From: Bacteroides sp. 43_108
GTDB lineage: Bacteria; Bacteroidota; Bacteroidia; Bacteroidales; Bacteroidaceae
Direction of reading: 5' to 3'
DNA length: 42,813 nucleotides
Assembly: GCA_001915545.1 (NCBI GenBank)
Contig: MNQS01000018.1
Location: 1 to 42,813 of the forward strand
Both the position numbers and the translations under genes were made by a program. The notes beneath the pieces are model-generated. The model had not been told where the DNA came from and made no database searches. It saw only the letters and a program-made list of their open reading frames with translations. Shown piece after piece: positions 1-7,600 of the stretch; position 1 is the stretch's first letter; the number at the start of each line of letters is the position of its first letter.

Positions 1-34
1 TAAATCCGGAAAAACCAGACGTGCCGCTTAACAA

Positions 35-75
35 AAACGATGCGTTTCAAAAAGTACAAAAACGACGCGTACAAG
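35..75 (+). repeat. Left-end transposase-binding site candidates (L1, L2)
   Basis: Two direct copies of a 13-bp motif lie near the left edge: AAACGATGCGTTT at 35-47 and AAACGACGCGTAC at 60-72. L1 extended to 17 bp (35-51) matches the inverted right-end copy at 42786-42802 with a single mismatch. Repeated motifs inverted between the two ends are what MuA-type transposases bind. Function is inferred from position and similarity only. Confidence 0.65.
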
Positions 76-127
76 AAAAACGGTGAGCGCGGTCCTATTC
101 AGCATGATCAAAGCCCACCGTTTTTCT
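74..127 (-). terminator. Terminator of the leftward late operon
   Basis: A perfect 12-bp inverted repeat (74-85 with 116-127, AGAAAAACGGTG and its complement) is separated by a 30-nt loop. Read leftward, the distal arm contains a run of five U. It lies 87 bp past the last leftward gene, the methylase, and before the phage end, so it would stop late transcription from running into host DNA. Confidence 0.6.
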
Positions 128-213
128 TTCACTTGAACCCTCTTTAAATGGCTTTAAAATATCATTTAAAAGCCATTGCAGATTCAAAATAATTTCCTAT
201 CTTTATGCAATTG

Positions 214-1068
214 TTAGGCTGCTATACCTGACACCTCATCCGGCTTCGTGTACAGCATCATGTCTGTATATTTAGCTTGATAGTTTACGCTTGCACTAAA
301 CTCCACTTTCCTGCATTCCTTGAATGGGCTGCCGACAAATGGGTTTCGGTCCATCCAGTCGCACAGTTCTAAAATGGAGGACTTGTTCGAGGTGAAGTAC
401 ACGAACGAATGCCCTTTCAGAACGGTTAGTACATCCAGATAGTCAGCCAGACGCCAGAACATCTTGTAAGTACCCACCTCGGTGGAGAGGTACGGCGGAT
501 CAACCAGGAACACCACACCCGGAACATCTTTGTAACGTTTGAATACTTCCTTGTAGTCTTCGCTGGTTATAGTCAGTCCTTCCAGATAATCCTTTGCTTC
601 GGGATAGTCTGTCTGCCGAATTCTATTGTAGATGGCTTCTTTCTTCATTCCTTCCAAACTGGTCACATATTTCATGGCGAACAACAAGGATGCGGAAACC
701 GTGATATAATCCACGTAACCGTGCTCTTTTTCTTCCCTCTCAATACGAGCAAACATTTTATCGCGAACCTCCCCGGTTATACGTTTGTTTCTGGGTTCCC
801 CTTCAGCTATCCGACGCAAATCGGATAACAGCACATTGGTGGCCGGGATATTTACAAGTCGGCAGCGGTAGTTGTCGAAGTCATTATACACAACGGTGGC
901 ATCAGGCCTGACACATTTGGTAATATGTGACAGCAGGCCCGAGCCGCCAAACAAGTCCACAAACACGGTGCTGTCCGGGAACTGTCCCAGCACCTTGATA
1001 AATTCCCTCGCAAACATGCGTTTCTGCCCCACGAAAGGAAGCGGGGCGGACAAATACATCTTTCTCAT
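214..1068 (-). CDS. D12-class (Dam-like) adenine-specific DNA methyltransferase
   Basis: Predicted N6-adenine DNA methyltransferase of the D12/Dam class, 284 aa, a usual length for solitary phage enzymes. Near the N terminus (residues 11-20) is an FVGQKRM stretch equivalent to the Dam 'GGKxxL' segment. VDLFGGSGLL (about 38-47) fits the S-adenosylmethionine-binding motif I, and LVDPPYLS (about 190) is the catalytic DPPY motif. No partner restriction enzyme is visible, so it probably protects phage DNA or affects regulation. It is the last gene of the leftward late strand and is separated from the upstream gene by a strong hairpin terminator, so it may have separate expression. The start at 1068 could instead be the ATG three codons in (1059). 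The recognition sequence cannot be predicted. Confidence 0.88.
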   Translation of the reverse strand: MRKMYLSAPLPFVGQKRMFAREFIKVLGQFPDSTVFVDLFGGSGLLSHITKCVRPDATVVYNDFDNYRCRLVNIPATNVLLSDLRRIAEGEPRNKRITGEVRDKMFARIEREEKEHGYVDYITVSASLLFAMKYVTSLEGMKKEAIYNRIRQTDYPEAKDYLEGLTITSEDYKEVFKRYKDVPGVVFLVDPPYLSTEVGTYKMFWRLADYLDVLTVLKGHSFVYFTSNKSSILELCDWMDRNPFVGSPFKECRKVEFSASVNYQAKYTDMMLYTKPDEVSGIAA

Positions 1069-1112
1069 TTCATTCTGCTTTAAAACGGCCGCAAAGGTCC
1101 ACAGAATAAACG

Positions 1113-1145
1113 AAAAACAGCGGGAAACATGAACTGTTCCCGCTG
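1113..1145 (-). terminator. Rho-independent terminator between methylase and ThyA-like gene
   Basis: Perfect 9-bp arms CAGCGGGAA (1118-1126) and TTCCCGCTG (1137-1145) with a 10-nt loop. Read leftward, the hairpin is followed by five U (1113-1117). It would end the late transcript after the thymidylate-synthase-like gene and separate the methylase from it. Confidence 0.7.
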
Positions 1146-1163
1146 CAAGACATATACAGCAAA

Positions 1164-1802
1164 CTACACGTTCAACCCGAAGCGGACCGTCTCGTCACCG
1201 GCGATCAGCGCACGGGTGCCCGGGATATTATTCTCGTAGATATGTACATTGCCCAGATAGAGAGTGATCGACTTCAAGGGAAGTTCTATCTGCCGCGCCA
1301 TCAGGTACAGGTGGTAAATATCGGAAGGTAGCCCGAGGTTTGCGTCACTGCTGCGCTGGTAGGCGGACAGAACCAGTTCACCGCCATCTAACTGGAACTG
1401 TACCAGACTCAAACAGGGTGCCTGGTTGCTCTCGGCACCGGTTTCGCCCAGAAAAAGCACGTAGTTCTTGCTGTTGCGCCTCTCCCGGTTAATTTTCGCT
1501 ATCAACGGAGGCAGCTTCTCGAAATAGGTCGGGTAACTGTTCACCAGGATGGAGCCGCAATAGTCCCACCAGTTGATGCCGGCCTCCCGGTACTTCTCCA
1601 CGTTGCGCTCACCCTGCATAAATAACTGCAACTCGCTGCGGAGCTTCTTGCGGGCGATATTATGCCCCTCGAATATGTCAAGCAGGTCCGCCGGTGTCAG
1701 TGACAGCTGCTCGTTCAGAAGGTATTGTATATTTCCCTTCTTGTTGGTCTGTGTTTTTCCCGTGGCAAGAATCTTGTCCAGGATACGGTAATACTTGTTC
1801 AT
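1164..1802 (-). CDS. Thymidylate-synthase-family protein with a dCMP-type active site (dCMP hydroxymethylase-like candidate)
   Basis: Member of the ThyA fold family, short at about 212 aa. Numbering from the upstream ATG at 1808, family residues are visible: Glu59 (in RSELQLF), catalytic Cys132 (APCLSLVQF), Arg152 and Asp155 (YQRSSDANLGLP), His189 and Tyr191 (NVHIYENN). The position equivalent to E. coli ThyA Asn177, which reads the pyrimidine 4-position, is Asp163 (GLPSDI rather than GLPFNI). An Asp here is the known hallmark of T4 dCMP hydroxymethylase and of engineered dCMP-accepting synthases. I infer a dCMP substrate and a 5-modified cytosine product; hydroxymethyl versus methyl transfer cannot be decided. 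The AGGAGG Shine-Dalgarno sits about 8 nt before the ATG at 1802 but only 2 nt before that at 1808, so 1802 is preferred. The nearest gene beyond the terminator is a DNA methylase. Confidence 0.8.
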   Translation of the reverse strand: MNKYYRILDKILATGKTQTNKKGNIQYLLNEQLSLTPADLLDIFEGHNIARKKLRSELQLFMQGERNVEKYREAGINWWDYCGSILVNSYPTYFEKLPPLIAKINRERRNSKNYVLFLGETGAESNQAPCLSLVQFQLDGGELVLSAYQRSSDANLGLPSDIYHLYLMARQIELPLKSITLYLGNVHIYENNIPGTRALIAGDETVRFGLNV

Positions 1803-1880
1803 AGCCATTTCCTCCTTCTAAATTTGAAACACCCTAAAGATAAGGGGAAACGGCACTCCCTACGACATAAAACAACCCGT

Positions 1881-2123
1881 TCACACTGCAAGCGTCTTGC
1901 AGTCGCTCTGGAATCGTTTCACCAAGGCATAAACCTTACGTTCGCTCACCGAATACTTTTCGGACAATACGGCCACAGCATACGAGACTTTTTCACCTTG
2001 ATCGAGTAGGCGGGTATAGTCCGCGTACAGGTCGATATACCGGGCATCTTCCAGACGGATGCCGGCCGCCTGAAGCCTTTTCAACAGCTCCCGGTTAAAG
2101 TTTAATATCTCAATCACTTTCAT
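1881..2123 (-). CDS. Small helix-turn-helix protein, Mor/C-like C-terminal motif
   Basis: 80-aa protein, mostly helical. The C-terminal half (about residues 45-72: YAVAVLSEKYSVSERKVYAL) reads as a helix-turn-helix of the kind found at the end of Mu Mor/C-type activators and of terminase small subunits. At 80 aa it is much shorter than Mor (about 129 aa), so full equivalence is not claimed. It lies in the leftward late operon between the small DGR-distal gene and the ThyA-like enzyme, and could regulate late genes. It begins next to a promoter-like sequence for a divergent small RNA candidate. Confidence 0.6.
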   Translation of the reverse strand: MKVIEILNFNRELLKRLQAAGIRLEDARYIDLYADYTRLLDQGEKVSYAVAVLSEKYSVSERKVYALVKRFQSDCKTLAV

Positions 2124-2138
2124 ACAACAAAAAAATTA

Positions 2139-2146
2139 TATCTTTG
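2139..2146 (+). promoter_or_regulatory. Promoter-like -7 box for a rightward small RNA
   Basis: TATCTTTG matches the Bacteroides -7 consensus TAnnTTTG exactly. No clear -33 TTTG box lies at the best spacing (CTTTC at 2117-2121 is the nearest). The predicted start falls at about 2147-2152, just at the first arm of the structured RNA that follows. Confidence 0.5.
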
Positions 2147-2283
2147 CATCGCCAATCATTTTTTAGACAACAAAAAAAACGTCAAACCGTGACAGAGGGT
2201 ATTTGCCCCCGGTCGCGCGGTTTGGCGTTTCATGTTTATAAAAGTGATTGGCGTTACTTTTTAACAGGCCGGGGGCTTTTTTC
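2147..2283 (+). ncRNA. Putative structured small RNA with pseudoknot and terminator
   Basis: No gene fits this 179-bp gap, but it contains three long-range pairings. Helix A pairs CGCCAATCA (2150-2158) with TGATTGGCG (2245-2253). Helix B pairs 2178-2189 with 2218-2229 (12 positions, one G-U/A-C type position). Helix C pairs GCCCCCGGTC (2205-2214, in the loop of B) with GGCCGGGGGC (2267-2276), followed by TTTTTT. Because C starts inside B and closes outside A, the fold is a pseudoknot, or C competes with A and B and acts as terminator. A perfect -7 box lies directly upstream and a U-run at the end, which together suggest a discrete rightward transcript of about 135 nt, antisense to the late operon. 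No RNA family is recognised. Confidence 0.5.
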
Positions 2284-2302
2284 TTATCCTCCCCCGAAGG
2301 AT

Positions 2303-2788
2303 TTATTCCACCCGGTACTTCTCCGGATCAAAAGCGTCTTTCTTCCTCCAGCCGTCAGACAGCGTGTCCTGAACATGCTTCATGGCTTTCGTGTAGAAAT
2401 CGGTCAGTTCCTCCAGTGTGACGAACTCCCGATATTGGGGAACCTCATCCGTACCGAACTTGAATGTCACGGGAAGCGTAGCACCACCAGTCTGTACGGC
2501 CAGATCATACGCTGCCTTATAATTGAACTGGTTTTCACTTGACAGCCATACCGGCATACCTTCATAGAGAAAACCGGAAAGTATCTCACGGTCAATTTGC
2601 TCATTACACCAGTCTGTAATGACGGACTTTATAGTATCCATGTGAGGTCTGCCGACAAAGCCTTCCTCCATGTAGGAGGCGGATCCGTCCTCACGTTCCT
2701 GTACATCCCAGCGGATGCGCCATCTGTTGCGTGCCGGGCTCACGCACTCGATCAGTTTTATCCCGGATGTTCCTTCTACCCGTTTCAT
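2303..2788 (-). CDS. Tail-associated small protein (DUF4376-like C terminus), function unknown
   Basis: 161 aa. The C-terminal part (about 95-155: LEELTDFYTKAMKHVQ, then GWRKKDAFD) resembles the helical segment found in many small phage proteins encoded next to tail fibres (DUF4376-like, recognised from memory). The N-terminal half (Trp-rich, WRIRWDV) is not recognised. Its ATG overlaps the stop of the reverse transcriptase gene by 4 bp (ATGA), which indicates translational coupling with the DGR. It could be a tail-tip assembly or chaperone protein, or a DGR accessory protein. It does not look like the four-helix Avd protein. Confidence 0.6.
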   Translation of the reverse strand: MKRVEGTSGIKLIECVSPARNRWRIRWDVQEREDGSASYMEEGFVGRPHMDTIKSVITDWCNEQIDREILSGFLYEGMPVWLSSENQFNYKAAYDLAVQTGGATLPVTFKFGTDEVPQYREFVTLEELTDFYTKAMKHVQDTLSDGWRKKDAFDPEKYRVE

Positions 2789-4089
2789 GTAAATATGTAT
2801 TTAGTTCGACCCTTGCCGAAGGTTTCCGTCTTGATGGTGGTCTCGAACGGGAAGCCGTCGGGCATATCCTTCACTTGCAAGAGGATGTTCTTCATCTCCT
2901 CGCTGTTGGTAAAGAACTTTTTCGGTTCACCGTTCATCTCAATGGCCACGATACAGCGGTCCTCGCCCTGTTCGGTCTTGATGCCCGTCTCGAAGTCCTT
3001 CACCACAATCGGTAAGTTCACCAGCTCCCGGATGCTTACCACCACCCCGGGAAAACGTTTCTTGCCGTCCTCCGGCTTGTAGGAAACGTTCAAGTCTTTA
3101 AATGATCTCATGTCTTTGCCTGTTAATTTTTTAAACAACGTATGACAGTCGGCGTGCTTGGCCATCCCGTAGAACGACGCTATCAGCTCACGCCTCCTCC
3201 TTCTCGATTTTACCTCGTGCATTTTTCGGGCGAACTTCTGCTTGATGCGCTTGCGAAGGCGGACATGGTCCGCACCGAAAGTCACATACCCCAGAAAGTC
3301 GATGCCCTCGCCCGGCGGGAACACGCGCTCGTTCCCCTTCACCAGGAGACCGGCACACTCCATGCGCCCGTGGACGGCATCACGAATCTTCCACAGTTCC
3401 GCTTTCGTTTTACCCAGTACGACGCCGTCATCACAATAGCGGTAGAAATGACGCACGGCATACCTGTCCTTCAGATAATGGTCCAGATACACAGACAAAA
3501 GCAAATTGCCCAGCCCCTGCGAGCTGCGCAGGCCGATACTCAGACCTTCAGGCATCAGGCGGATAAAGCTCTCCAGCATGGTCACGAGCTTTGCGTCCTT
3601 GAACACCCGGCTGACGCAATACATCACAAAATCCTGCTTCACGCTCTCGTAGAATTTGGTGATGTCAAACTTGTAACAGTAACGTGTACCATCAGGGTCT
3701 TCGGCCATGTCACGGCGGACATACGCCAGGAGGTCGTGCATCCCCCGTCTCTTGATACTGGCGGAGGTGGTACGGATGAAACGTTTCCGCAGATGGCGGT
3801 CCACCACCGCCATGATGGCATGCACGGCGATGCGGTCCTTCATCGGGATCACCTGAATGCGGCGTAGCTTGCCGCCCTCGATGATCTCGCGTTCACGGTA
3901 GTCCTTCACGCGGAAAGTACCGGATGCGATCTGCGCGACCAGCTCCTCCAACACCTCGGGCTTATGCGCGAGCAGATAGCACCCCTGGCGGCTGCGTTTA
4001 CGCTTGCTGCCGCGAAGGACCTGCCGGAAGGAAGCCTCCATGTTGGAAGGCTCCACGATCTCCTCGATGATATACCCAACCCTGCGCAT
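2785..4089 (-). CDS. DGR reverse transcriptase with C-terminal extension
   Basis: 434-aa retron/DGR-type reverse transcriptase. Visible motifs in order: YKFDITKFYES (about 140, motif A with catalytic Asp), GLRSSQGLGNLL (about 187-198, the SQ motif B of DGR enzymes), YRYCDDGVV (about 219, catalytic YCDD), and IDFLGYVTF (about 262). It copies the template-repeat RNA while misincorporating opposite adenines, and the product replaces the variable repeat. Usual DGR enzymes end near 300-330 aa. Here about 100 further residues, beginning near residue 330, form an apparent extra beta-rich domain (VVVSIRELVNLPIVV, KDFETGIKT, KKFFTNSEEM, TKYIFT). The gene lies 207 bp after the template repeat on the same strand. 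No avd gene is found nearby, so the extra domain may serve that role (inference). Confidence 0.97.
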   Translation of the reverse strand: MRRVGYIIEEIVEPSNMEASFRQVLRGSKRKRSRQGCYLLAHKPEVLEELVAQIASGTFRVKDYREREIIEGGKLRRIQVIPMKDRIAVHAIMAVVDRHLRKRFIRTTSASIKRRGMHDLLAYVRRDMAEDPDGTRYCYKFDITKFYESVKQDFVMYCVSRVFKDAKLVTMLESFIRLMPEGLSIGLRSSQGLGNLLLSVYLDHYLKDRYAVRHFYRYCDDGVVLGKTKAELWKIRDAVHGRMECAGLLVKGNERVFPPGEGIDFLGYVTFGADHVRLRKRIKQKFARKMHEVKSRRRRRELIASFYGMAKHADCHTLFKKLTGKDMRSFKDLNVSYKPEDGKKRFPGVVVSIRELVNLPIVVKDFETGIKTEQGEDRCIVAIEMNGEPKKFFTNSEEMKNILLQVKDMPDGFPFETTIKTETFGKGRTKYIFT

Positions 4090-4296
4090 AAATTACTGTT
4101 TATTGCTTTTAATACGGGGCCTTCAATCCCCCGGGCCCGGCTTCTTCGAACCGTTTCCGGCCTACCAAACCCTACCCGACACTTTATTTTTCAGTTTTCC
4201 GGCCCTTACGGACCGCTGTTACTGCGGCTTGCCCCCCTCGGCACCACGGTGGGGACAAGTCCCCGGTGTTGTACGCCGATTAAAATTTCCTTTCGA
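4090..4296 (-). other. DGR RNA spacer between TR and reverse transcriptase
   Basis: 207 bp with no convincing gene; small ORFs here are continuations of the template frame. It can fold: GGGGAC/GTCCCC (4253-4266) lies inside a larger CACCG/CGGTG pairing just downstream of the repeat in the direction of transcription. In the Bordetella DGR the equivalent spacer is required for the reverse transcriptase and Avd to use the template, so a structural role is likely. Confidence 0.5.
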
Positions 4297-4414
4297 TTGT
4301 TGTTCAGACGAGAACCGATGTTCGTGTTCGTATTCGAGGAATCGTTGTTCGCATTCGACATCGAAACACCGCCATTCGGGTTCGCGTTGTTGTTGCCACG
4401 ATAGACCACACGGC
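4297..4414 (-). repeat. DGR template repeat (TR)
   Basis: 118 bp that aligns without gaps to the 3' end of the tail gene at 4667-4784 (offset 370). Seventeen positions differ, and every one is an adenine in the template strand (T on the + strand): 8 A-to-T, 6 A-to-G and 3 A-to-C in the variable copy. 17 of 34 template adenines are changed and 0 of 84 other bases. The template carries 14 AAY codons, 13 of which differ in the variable copy. The adenine-only pattern breaks at 4296. The repeat lies between the target gene and the reverse transcriptase in the classical VR-TR-RT order. Confidence 0.97.
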
Positions 4415-4441
4415 CTATGGGGAGGCGCCACCTTTCAAATG

Positions 4442-4449
4442 CAAAAGTA
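4442..4449 (-). promoter_or_regulatory. Promoter candidate for the DGR template RNA
   Basis: On the minus strand TACTTTTG (4442-4449) is an exact match to the Bacteroides -7 box TAnnTTTG in an AT-rich stretch (4441-4510). A TTTG lies 22 nt upstream, slightly longer than the ideal 19-21. The predicted start is near 4436, about 20 nt before the template repeat. Template RNA and reverse transcriptase could therefore be expressed without the late operon. Confidence 0.55.
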
Positions 4450-4511
4450 CTATTTTCAAATTATTATTTAACAAACAGATACAAAACCTGACGTCAAAAA
4501 AATATTTTTCG

Positions 4512-4556
4512 ACGGGCTGACGCCCGTAATGAACGGCGTTCCCCTGCTCGGGGAAC
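4512..4556 (-). other. Tandem hairpins between target gene and TR
   Basis: Two perfect stem-loops stand side by side: ACGGGC-TGAC-GCCCGT (4512-4527) and GTTCCCC-TGCTC-GGGGAAC (4538-4556). Read leftward, the second is followed after 9 nt by seven T, so it may end the target-gene transcript before the template promoter. Bordetella-type DGRs also use a hairpin beyond the variable repeat for target recognition. A smaller stem GGCG-CTCGA-CGCC (4639-4651) lies closer to the variable repeat. Confidence 0.45.
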
Positions 4557-4605
4557 ACCGGATGTTTTGTCGCTTCGCTCCCGCTTTGACGCTTTACGCG
4601 GCCGA

Positions 4606-7600
4606 TCATGCAACCTCGCTTATCGCTTTAAACGCCACGGCGCTCGACGCCTTAACGAGCCGGCCGCGGAAGGCCAGACGAGAACCGATGTACGTGTACG
4701 TATTCGAGGAATCGTAGCTCGCATACGACATCGAAACACCGCCATGCGGGTACGCGTAGCTGCCGCCACGATAGACCACACGGCTGGAGGCAGTGGATAT
4801 GTAGTAGATGTCGCAGTAATTTGTCGAGGAGGAACCCGAAACGGAACCCACCGGAATCACGTCCATATATTTGCCATGCGCCACGGCGGTAATCCAGATA
4901 CCGGAGCTCACGGAACCCTTAACCAGGCGGGTACTGCCGTCAGGCATCCAGATGCGCCACTTCCCGGAATTGCCCGTGTCATTAGGAAGATCCACGCCGT
5001 CCATCATGTCATATTTATGACCATAGATGTCCTCGTAGCCAAGGCAGCAAATATTATTCACCTGCGTAACCGTGGCCCCGCCGTAGTCATCCTTCTCACG
5101 GTACCACGCATACTGGTGGACGGAGTTTTCTATCAGGCTGTTCGTCACATTAGGGTTGATTGAGGAGGCTTCCTCGTAGCCGATCGTGTCCGTCATACCG
5201 CGGCTGGCAGTACCACCCGTAGTACGGTTGTTCGTGTGAGAGCCCGCGCCGCATTGTTCCTGGCTGTCACGACGACCGTACTTCGCGTAGAAAAGATTCG
5301 CGATGCGCGAGTGCATAAGGGCATCAATCTGCTGCATACCGCGCTGGACACTGTAATAGTGGAAATCAGCCCAGGTCATGCTCGCCGTAGTGCTCCCGCC
5401 GGTAATGCAGGCGCGAAGTTTGGAACCGACAACACTGCTGCCCACAACGGCACACAAGTGCTCGTCATTAGGCACCCATTCGGGTTCCATATCCTCGATC
5501 CTGTCACTGTTAGAAAGGACAACCTTATCGAACTCTGCCGTGTTCAGAATGGAGAAGTGAAGAGCAGTGGCACCCTCCGGAACATCGGCAATCAGGTACA
5601 TACCGGCCTCGAACTTGTTGCTCAAGGTAGGGACGACGATTGAACTGATGACCGTGCCGGAATCGTCTGTGAAAATGCTTCCGACAAGGCTTGTACCGGG
5701 AACGCTCGGGAAACGCACACGCTTGTAACCGTCCACGTTCACCTTGCATACCGAATACGTACTGTCAGTACTGTAGCTGTTCGAAAGCGTATCCTTTCCG
5801 CTCATGATCTTACGACCGGAAAGATAACCGCCACTCGTGCCCTTAATGTCGTCAAGCGTAAGGACGTCAGCATCCGGAACGGAAGGCATGTTATCCGAAC
5901 CGTTACTGCTGTAACAGGAGTAATGCTTGCCGTTCAGGTAATCATTGATACCCTTGCTCCAGAAGAAGGGCTCGTACATCATCCAGTCACCTTCAGTGCC
6001 GTCCAGTCTGGCAGCCGTGCCGTCGGCGTACTTGTTGCTGTCCGTGTCGTCCAGCGGGTAGTAGGTCATCTCACCGTCCAGGTTGTTCACCGTGGTATCA
6101 ACGTTCGCCATGTTCACACCCCGCGTCGTCGCTTTTTTAGTCACTTTAGCAAGTACACGGTGACGCTGCTTCAGGATGGCGGAAATATGACCGCTCACCT
6201 CATACGCGTTGTCATACTTGTAGCCGGTACCGTTGTCAAGGTTGCTCACGTTCGCGTCATCCGATACCTCGTCGTCGAACTCGATCATCGTGTATTCCGG
6301 CTGCCGGATATTCAGTTCCGGGAAGTGCGCCTTCAGAGCGCTGTACGTATCGTCATCAATGTAGCGCGTGAGCTGTACCGTACCCACCAAGGCGCACGTG
6401 TCCGTAGTGTTGCCATCGGAATCCACACCGCCCATCCCGACAAACTTATCCAGCCACGTACCGTCATCCTCGCGGTCAATACCGGTTACTCTGATACGTT
6501 CCACACCCGTGCAACGGCCCAGCAGGGTTTCCCAGTCAATACCTGGACAACTGTCAAAGATGAAGGTCTTCACCTTGCTGTAGCTTTCCAATGTCAGCCC
6601 GCCGGTGGTCAGTCTGCCCAGATATTCCAGACGGAGGCTGGTCAGTGTACCGGGAAGGTGGAGCAGCGTCACGGGAGAACCCTTGGCTAGCACCACGCTC
6701 TGCACCTGCGTACCGCGGGCCTCAAGTTCTTCCAGCTTGGTCTGCGCACTCAAATCCAGCTCGGTACTGGTACTTCCCCCGGTTTTCGCCTGTGCTTGGT
6801 TACGAAGGTTGAGTTTACGTAGCTGCTTGCAGTTGCCGATGTTCAACCACCAGCCGGTACTGCCGTTGCCGGAACTTTGAAGGTTCAGTTCGCGCAGCAC
6901 GGTACATTTGCCCAGGTCGAAAGCGTTTTTCAGGTGGTCGGCGGCCCCGCTCATATCCAGCACCTTCATACGGCTCGCGCCATAAACCCTCAAGGGATCG
7001 TTCACCGTATAGGCACCGGTGATGGAAAGGCTCGCAGCCGCATCTTTCTTGATGATGCCGGTATTCCCTATATTCGGGCTGTTGTTCGTACCGTAGCCGA
7101 AAGCATAAACCTCGTTGGCCGTAATCTTCAGCACGTCGGGGGTGTCAGCAGCCGTACGTGCCAGATAGAGGTCGATGTTGTCACTGGTGAAATTGCTCGT
7201 GCCGTACTTAGCATCCAGAAGGGCGAAACGATTACGCACGAAATATTCACGGTGCGCACGGTTACTGCCCTGAAGGGCGTAGATGAACGGCCACACCTTG
7301 CCGTACATCTCCTGCGTGGCGGGCAGGATGTACTTCAGCTCGCCGCTCTTGTTATAGGCACGGTCGCACCAGTTGCCCGCCTGCTCCACGTTCAGCATGT
7401 CCAGGACACGGCTGGTGGTAAGTACACCGCGAAGAGCCTGCGCCTGTGTCTTCAGGTCAGCGTCCAGGTTGGCCAGAACGAGGTTCCAAAGCCAGCTGTC
7501 ACGGCCTTCAAAGGCATATTTCCCGGCCTCGGCGTCATAAGTGTCGCGGTCGGTGGTGTAGTCATACACCAGGAAACAGTCGTTACGTTTTCCCATCTGG

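Noticed and set aside
1881..2123. Avd accessory protein of the DGR
   Set aside because: The 80-aa protein has a clear helix-turn-helix and is too short for the four-helix Avd.
2144..2542. 132-codon rightward frame overlapping the small RNA candidate
   Set aside because: It starts at a non-ATG codon, runs antisense into a supported gene and has no protein-like pattern.
4206..4409. Open frame over the template repeat (67 aa, Asn-rich)
   Set aside because: It is the template copy of the lectin end read in the same frame, with no start context. The AAY codons exist to be mutated, not to be translated.
4606..4784. Invertible tail-fibre segment as in Mu
   Set aside because: No inverted repeats flanking the tail gene and no serine recombinase (gin-like) are seen. 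The variation here is explained by the DGR.
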